Source: Alienimonas chondri (lineage in GTDB: Bacteria; Planctomycetota; Planctomycetia; Planctomycetales; Planctomycetaceae). From it: a stretch of DNA of 63,119 nt. How positions within the stretch are numbered: the stretch's first letter is position 1; each line of letters starts with the position of its first letter. The notes beneath the pieces were generated by a model. That model was not told the origin of the DNA. It searched no databases and saw only the letters and a program-made list of their open reading frames with translations. A program made the position numbers and the translations under genes. This document shows positions 58,704 to 63,119 of the stretch, in pieces. The stretch is taken from contig NZ_WTPX01000009.1 in NCBI RefSeq assembly GCF_013036045.1, positions 1 to 63,119 of the forward strand. Direction: 5' to 3'.

Positions 58704-59738
58704 TCAGGTGGAGGAAGCCGTCGTGGCGTCCTCGGCCGACGCGTCCCCCGCAATCTCCGCGGCGACGGCTTCCTCGAACTGGCCGATCCTGCGGAACCGC
58801 TCGTAGCGGTGAGCCAACAGTTCGTCCGGCGAGAGTCCGGAGAGTTCGCGGACCGCGCGACCGAGCGATTCCTTCAGCGCCCCGGCCGCGGCCCGGTGGT
58901 CGCGATGGGCGCCGCCGGGCGGCTCCTCGACGACCTCTTCGATGATCCCGAACTCCAGCAGATGGTCGCTGGTGAACTTCAGGGCGTTGGCTGCCCGATC
59001 GACGTTCGCGGGAGTCGCCCCGCCCTCGGTCCGGTACAGGATGCCCGCGCAGCCTTCCGGGCTGATGACCGAGTAGTAGGCGAACTGCATGACCGCGACG
59101 TGATCGCCGATGCCGATACCCAAGGCGCCGCCGCTGCCGCCCTCGCCGATGACGCAGCACACGATCGGCGTCTTCAGCCGGGCCATCTCGCGAAGGTTCA
59201 ATGCGATCGCGTAGCTCTGACCGCGTTCTTCGGCTCCGACGCCCGGATAGGCGCCTGGGGTGTCGATCAGGCAGACGACCGGGAGACCGAACTTCTCCGC
59301 CAGCCGCATCTTCTCCAAGGCTTTGCGGTACCCCTCCGGGTGGGCGCAGCCGTAGTAGCATTCGGTCCGCTCCTTCAGCGTCCGCCCCTTTTGCTGACCG
59401 ACGAGCAGCACGCGCTGGCCGTCCAGCTTGGCGAAGCCGGTGAGGATCGCCCGGTCGTCGCCGAAGGCCCGGTCGCCGTGCAGTTCGACGAATTCATCAA
59501 ACACGAGTTCAATGTAATCGCGCGTCTGGGGCCGCTCCGCGTGGCGGGCCACCTTGACGGTCTGAGCGGCGTCGAGGTTTTCGAACACCTCGCGCGTTTT
59601 CTCGCGAATCTCCCGCCGCAATGCGCGGACGGCGTCGCGGAGGTGGCTCGACGGATCCGGATCGGCTTCGAGCGCGGCGAGCTTTTCTTCGAGCTGACGG
59701 ATCGGCCGCTCGAACGGCAACAGGGGGGCAGCAGGCAT
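58704..59738 (-). CDS. accA: Acetyl-CoA carboxylase carboxyltransferase subunit alpha
   Basis: 344 residues. It is half of the carboxyltransferase that moves CO2 from biotin to acetyl-CoA in fatty acid synthesis. Motifs: EKLAALEADPD at the start, ELHGDRAFGDDRAILTGFAK (cut here), DTPGAYPGVGAEERGQS and GEGGSGGALGIGIGD. The second of two starting Met codons is used. The C-terminus is longer by about 20 acidic Ala/Thr-rich residues. accD is not in the window. Confidence 0.95.
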   Translation of the reverse strand: MPAAPLLPFERPIRQLEEKLAALEADPDPSSHLRDAVRALRREIREKTREVFENLDAAQTVKVARHAERPQTRDYIELVFDEFVELHGDRAFGDDRAILTGFAKLDGQRVLLVGQQKGRTLKERTECYYGCAHPEGYRKALEKMRLAEKFGLPVVCLIDTPGAYPGVGAEERGQSYAIALNLREMARLKTPIVCCVIGEGGSGGALGIGIGDHVAVMQFAYYSVISPEGCAGILYRTEGGATPANVDRAANALKFTSDHLLEFGIIEEVVEEPPGGAHRDHRAAAGALKESLGRAVRELSGLSPDELLAHRYERFRRIGQFEEAVAAEIAGDASAEDATTASST

Positions 59739-59870
59739 CACGCGACCGGACGGAACGGGAACCCGCTTTTCGCGGGGCCGTTGAGTCTACGAGAGCGTCC
59801 GCGAATCGCCCAGCCCGACGCCCGGCCTCGGCGTCGGCCTTGCCATGAAGACCGCCGGGGACGCTGTCCG

Positions 59871-61409
59871 CTAGATGATTTCCGGGAGTTCGGTCATCAG
59901 GGGCAGGTCCTCGTCCTTCGTCTCTTTCTGGCTGGCATGCTGAGCGTCCGTCGGACGGGTCAGACCGGGCACCTGCACCTGCGAGCCAGCCGGCGCGGTT
60001 TTTCCCTCCGGCGGCCGCGGCGGGGCGTTCCCCGGCGCGCCGGATTGCGGCGGGGGTTGCGGGGGCGGCGCCGCTGCCGGTTGAGCGTTCGACGGCGAAG
60101 CGGACGGCGGCGGCTGCTGGTACTGCGGCGGCTGATACTGCGGCGGGGGGTATTGCACGGGCGGATACTGTCCCGGAGGCGGTTGTCCCTGCCCGCCGGG
60201 CTGCGGAGCGAACTGCGGCTGCGGAGCGAACTGCGGCTGCGGATAGTACCCCGGCGGCGGATAGCCGGGCGGATAGCCCTGCGGCATCCCGGGCGGCGGA
60301 GCCTGCGGCTGCGAGGCCTCTTTCTCCGCCTTGCGAGCAGCGGCCTTCTTGGCTTCGCCGCCCACGTCCGCACGGCGGCGTTGCTTCTTGACGGGCTTCG
60401 CGGGAGCCTTGATCCCCTTCAACGTACGGACCGCGTCCGCCCGGCTGTCCAGCAGCGACGCGCCCTCCAACTCCTGTTCTTCTTCCCGCCGTCGCTGCTC
60501 GCGCAGTAATTCGTGCGGGTCTTTCTTGAAGAGCGTCGCGGTACGGAACTCCGCGAAGACCTCCGTCGGCGACTGCGGCCGGTCTTTCGGCTTCTTGGCC
60601 AGCATCCGATCCAACAGCTTGTCCGCCTCCGCAGTGAGGTTGTCGTTGAAGCCGCTCGCCGGCGGGACCGCCTCTTTGATGTGCTGCCGCAGCATATGAG
60701 CCGGGTCGTTGCCGGCGAACGGCGGCCTTCCGGACAGCATTTCGAAGAACGTCACGCCCAGGCTGTAGATGTCCGTGGCCGTGGTCTTCGGCTTTTTGAG
60801 AATCGTCTCCGGCGCGATATACGTCCGGGTTCCGCGGATCGTCGCTCCGCCGCCGAACAACGCCGCCAGTCCGCCGGCTGGCTTTTCGCTCAGCGAGAAA
60901 TCGATCACCCGCACTTCGCCAGTGGGCGTAATCAGCAGGTTGTCCGGCTTCAGATCCAGGTGCAGCCAGCCCTTCTCATGGATGTGGGACAGCCCCTGAC
61001 AGACGCCCTCGACGATCTTCTGCGCGTTCGCCCGCACCTCCGCCGAGTTATTTTTCAGCGCCGCCTTGAGGTTCGGGTACTTAAACAACTCCATCACCAA
61101 ATACACGTTCGTCTTCGTTTTGACGAAGCCGCCGGTGTGAATCACGCAGGGGTGATTCATGGACGAGCCGACCTTCTGCTCGTGCTTCAGCGTGGCGATC
61201 TGATCTCTGTCTTTGATCAGGTTCGGTTGAAGCAGCTTGATTGCGTGCGTTTGACCGGTGGCCCGCTCCAGGGCTTCCCAGATGACCGTGGCGCCGCCGG
61301 AGGCGACCTTCTCCACCAGGTCGAATCCGTCGACGGTCTTCCGCCCGTCGCCCTCCATGGAGGAAGCGGCTTCGGCATGTTCGTCGGGGGGGGCGTCGGG
61401 ATCGGCCAT
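59871..61409 (-). CDS. Ser/Thr kinase-like protein with altered HRD and DFG motifs
   Basis: 512 residues. A kinase fold is clear with catalytic Lys K58, but the Gly loop is irregular (VASGGATVIW), HRD is replaced by HLD (150-152) and DFG by DFS (170-172); APE is present at 199-201. It may be a weak kinase or pseudokinase. No membrane helix is seen. Residues about 345-512 form a Pro/Gln/Tyr-rich tail with tandem units (PQPQFA, PPQYQ), likely disordered and adaptor-like. No phosphatase or partner gene adjacent. Confidence 0.88.
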   Translation of the reverse strand: MADPDAPPDEHAEAASSMEGDGRKTVDGFDLVEKVASGGATVIWEALERATGQTHAIKLLQPNLIKDRDQIATLKHEQKVGSSMNHPCVIHTGGFVKTKTNVYLVMELFKYPNLKAALKNNSAEVRANAQKIVEGVCQGLSHIHEKGWLHLDLKPDNLLITPTGEVRVIDFSLSEKPAGGLAALFGGGATIRGTRTYIAPETILKKPKTTATDIYSLGVTFFEMLSGRPPFAGNDPAHMLRQHIKEAVPPASGFNDNLTAEADKLLDRMLAKKPKDRPQSPTEVFAEFRTATLFKKDPHELLREQRRREEEQELEGASLLDSRADAVRTLKGIKAPAKPVKKQRRRADVGGEAKKAAARKAEKEASQPQAPPPGMPQGYPPGYPPPGYYPQPQFAPQPQFAPQPGGQGQPPPGQYPPVQYPPPQYQPPQYQQPPPSASPSNAQPAAAPPPQPPPQSGAPGNAPPRPPEGKTAPAGSQVQVPGLTRPTDAQHASQKETKDEDLPLMTELPEII

Positions 61410-61557
61410 CGCCTCACCACCTTATCGGACTCGCGTAACGAACCGCGTCGGCGGCTCGCCGGCACGGGGGTGCTTGCGGTCACTATAGCCCCGTTTCAGG
61501 GCTCGTGGCACGATTCGTCGGGAGCGAAGGTCGCGTTCGGCTCACATTCCGATCGCG

Positions 61558-63119
61558 TTACAAACCGTCCGCCCCCCCGCCCTTGCGCGGATCCGCGGCG
61601 GCGGAGAGCGTGCCGTCGGCGTTCCGAACCGCAATCTGCGCGACGCCGAGTCCGGCTCTCTCCCGCAGTTCGTGGCCCAACGGTTCGAGATCCCGGCGAA
61701 CGGCGCCATACATCGCCGGCTCGACGTCTACGCGATCGGGCACCCATTGATGATGCAACCGCGGCGCGGCGACGGCCTCCGCAGGCGACATCCCGCCGCG
61801 CACCCGGTTCAACACGACCTGCAACGTGGCGGAGATAATCCGCGGCCCGCCGCTGGCCCCCGCGGCCAAGACGGCTCGGCCGTCCCGCACGCCGATCGTC
61901 GGCGACATACTCGACAACGGCACCCGCCCCGGGCCGACCGCATTCGCCTCCGACTGAATCAGGCCGAAGGCGTTCGGCTCGCCGGGTACGGCGGCGAAAT
62001 CGTCCATCTCGTCGTTCAACACCACGCCGGCTTCGGTCACCACCAGACTGCCGAACTCAAGATTGATCGTTTCCGTACAGGCGACGGCGTTGCCGGCGGC
62101 GTCGATCACCGACAGGTGACTCGTTCCGCCGTCGCGGACCGGCGCCACGCGGCCGTAGTAGGCCGGAGGGAACGTGCGCGTCGGGTCGATCTTCACGGCC
62201 AACGAATCCGCGTAGGCCGGCGAGATCAGCCGCGCGGTCGGAATCGGAGAGCCGGCCCGGGCGGCGAAGTACGGATCGCCGAGGTACGCCGCCCGATCCG
62301 CAAAGCTGTGCTTCAGCGCCTCGACCAACCGATGCCGACCGGCGGGAGAGTCGAGGGCCACGCGGCCGGCGATTCGCTCTCGCGCAGCAATCAGATTCAG
62401 AGTTTCGAGCATCGCCACACCGCCCGACGAAGGCGGCGGCATGACGTACAGCGACATACCGTCGAAGGTCCCCGCGATCGGTTCGACCGGTCGCGGTCGG
62501 TAGGCGGCGAGGTCCGCCTCCGTCATCACCCCGCCCGCCTCCCGGACGGTTCGCACCAGCGCCTCCGCATTCGAGCCTTGGTAGAACGCCGCCGGCCCCT
62601 CCGCGGCGATCCGTTCCAACAGAGCGAGTTGAGGCGAGGGAACCGGCTCCCCTGCCCCGGGCAACTCGCCGCTGAACAGGTACTGACTCCAGAAGGCTGC
62701 GAACTTTGTTTTCAGCGCCGGGTCGGCTTCGAATTCCGCCAGGAACTTCAAACGTCGGACGCGGTCATGGTCGTCCAGCGGTACGCCCTCACGGGCCAGG
62801 CGGATCGCGGGGGCGAACACGACCGCCCGGTCGAGGACGCCCCACTCGCGTTGAGCGAAACACAGACCGGCGACGGTCCCGGGCGTCGCGACCGCCTTTC
62901 CGCCGCGACGGCTGGACGCGGGATCGTCGAGGAACATGTCGCGGGTCGCCGCGGCGGGGGCGACCTCTCGGTAGTCCAGCGCCCGGCACTCGCCCGCGGC
63001 CGCGTCATAGAAGACGAGAAACCCTCCGCCGCCCAACCCGCAGGAGTAGGGCCGCACGACCGAGAGCGCGAGGCTCGTCGCGACCGCCGCATCGACTGCG
63101 TTCCCGCCCGCCCGCAACG
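61558..63119 (-). CDS. ggt: Gamma-glutamyltranspeptidase family protein, 5' end beyond window
   Basis: At least 519 residues are present; the true N-terminus with a signal peptide lies past the right edge. Family blocks are RAGGNAVDAAVATSLALSVV, PPPSSGGVAMLETLN, the nucleophile Thr in DGGTSHLSV, NLEFGSLVV and SSMSPTI. These Ntn hydrolases self-cleave before that Thr and act in the periplasm on glutathione and related peptides. All of the small subunit region appears intact. No neighbour in the window hints at a special substrate. Confidence 0.94.
   Translation of the reverse strand, partial: LRAGGNAVDAAVATSLALSVVRPYSCGLGGGGFLVFYDAAAGECRALDYREVAPAAATRDMFLDDPASSRRGGKAVATPGTVAGLCFAQREWGVLDRAVVFAPAIRLAREGVPLDDHDRVRRLKFLAEFEADPALKTKFAAFWSQYLFSGELPGAGEPVPSPQLALLERIAAEGPAAFYQGSNAEALVRTVREAGGVMTEADLAAYRPRPVEPIAGTFDGMSLYVMPPPSSGGVAMLETLNLIAARERIAGRVALDSPAGRHRLVEALKHSFADRAAYLGDPYFAARAGSPIPTARLISPAYADSLAVKIDPTRTFPPAYYGRVAPVRDGGTSHLSVIDAAGNAVACTETINLEFGSLVVTEAGVVLNDEMDDFAAVPGEPNAFGLIQSEANAVGPGRVPLSSMSPTIGVRDGRAVLAAGASGGPRIISATLQVVLNRVRGGMSPAEAVAAPRLHHQWVPDRVDVEPAMYGAVRRDLEPLGHELRERAGLGVAQIAVRNADGTLSAAADPRKGGGADGL

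Noticed and set aside
60201-60236. Tandem 18-base repeat in the second kinase gene
   Set aside because: It is in frame and simply encodes the repeated Pro/Gln/Phe units of the tail.

Overview
This window is high-GC DNA carrying the chromosomal genes of a bacterium that is almost certainly a planctomycete. The main reasons are a secreted CxxCH cytochrome of the planctomycete type, a secreted beta-barrel resembling DUF6268, several small proteins whose patterns I associate only with planctomycetes, two Ser/Thr kinases, a BRCT-HTH-TPR fusion, and frequent weak ribosome sites with GTG or TTG starts. The genus cannot be fixed from the sequence. Nearly all of the window is dense coding sequence with housekeeping content. 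I see no prophage, insertion sequence, CRISPR array or rRNA operon. There is one tRNA (Cys).

Layout. 1-4.1 kb, minus strand: Rieske protein, LpxL-like acyltransferase, a Tat-exported protein, a Nudix-like protein and trpC. 4.1-10.6 kb, plus strand: CPBP protease, tyrS, a Gfo/Idh/MocA oxidoreductase, a DUF4926 protein, a secreted phosphoesterase with a LamG domain and a DUF429 protein. 10.6-19.4 kb: small unknowns, an HlyD adaptor, der, the squalene pair hpnC-hpnD, an EEP-family hydrolase, a decayed hpnD 3' end, and a VOC-GH5 pair. 19.4-27.9 kb, minus strand: ftsK, then a compact run read as pheA, an unknown gene, tpiA, secG, yicC, gmk, rpoZ, coaC and coaB. 28.1-41.0 kb: dnaK, a small basic protein, a beta-barrel, the CCA enzyme, an MFS-like transporter, a membrane Ser/Thr kinase, tRNA-Cys, an unknown regulator-like gene, HtrA and manA. 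41.0-46.4 kb, minus strand: the nitrogen pair glnB-glnD, a Fur-family regulator, a FlgM-like protein and threonine aldolase. 46.4-53.5 kb: hisD between two matching palindromes, a beta-lactamase-fold hydrolase, the BRCT/MerR/TPR protein, glyA, a lower-GC two-gene cassette and larE. 53.5-63.1 kb: a secreted cytochrome, thiO, dtd, cvpA, accA, a kinase with altered catalytic motifs, and a gamma-glutamyltransferase cut by the window end.

How the genes fit together. HpnC and HpnD convert farnesyl diphosphate toward squalene, but the third enzyme (HpnE) is not here. GlnD modifies the T-loop tyrosine of GlnB, and the two genes overlap by 4 bases. The tRNA-Cys gene lacks an encoded CCA end and would depend on a CCA-adding enzyme such as the one encoded 4 kb away. 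CoaC and CoaB, usually one fused protein, are separate genes overlapping by 4 bases.

The least ordinary items are the paired palindromes flanking hisD with a compensated base-pair change, the lower-GC membrane/soluble gene pair wedged between glyA and larE, the hpnD relic, the BRCT-MerR-TPR fusion, the DFS kinase, and a cluster of degenerate 10-base repeats between cca and the transporter.
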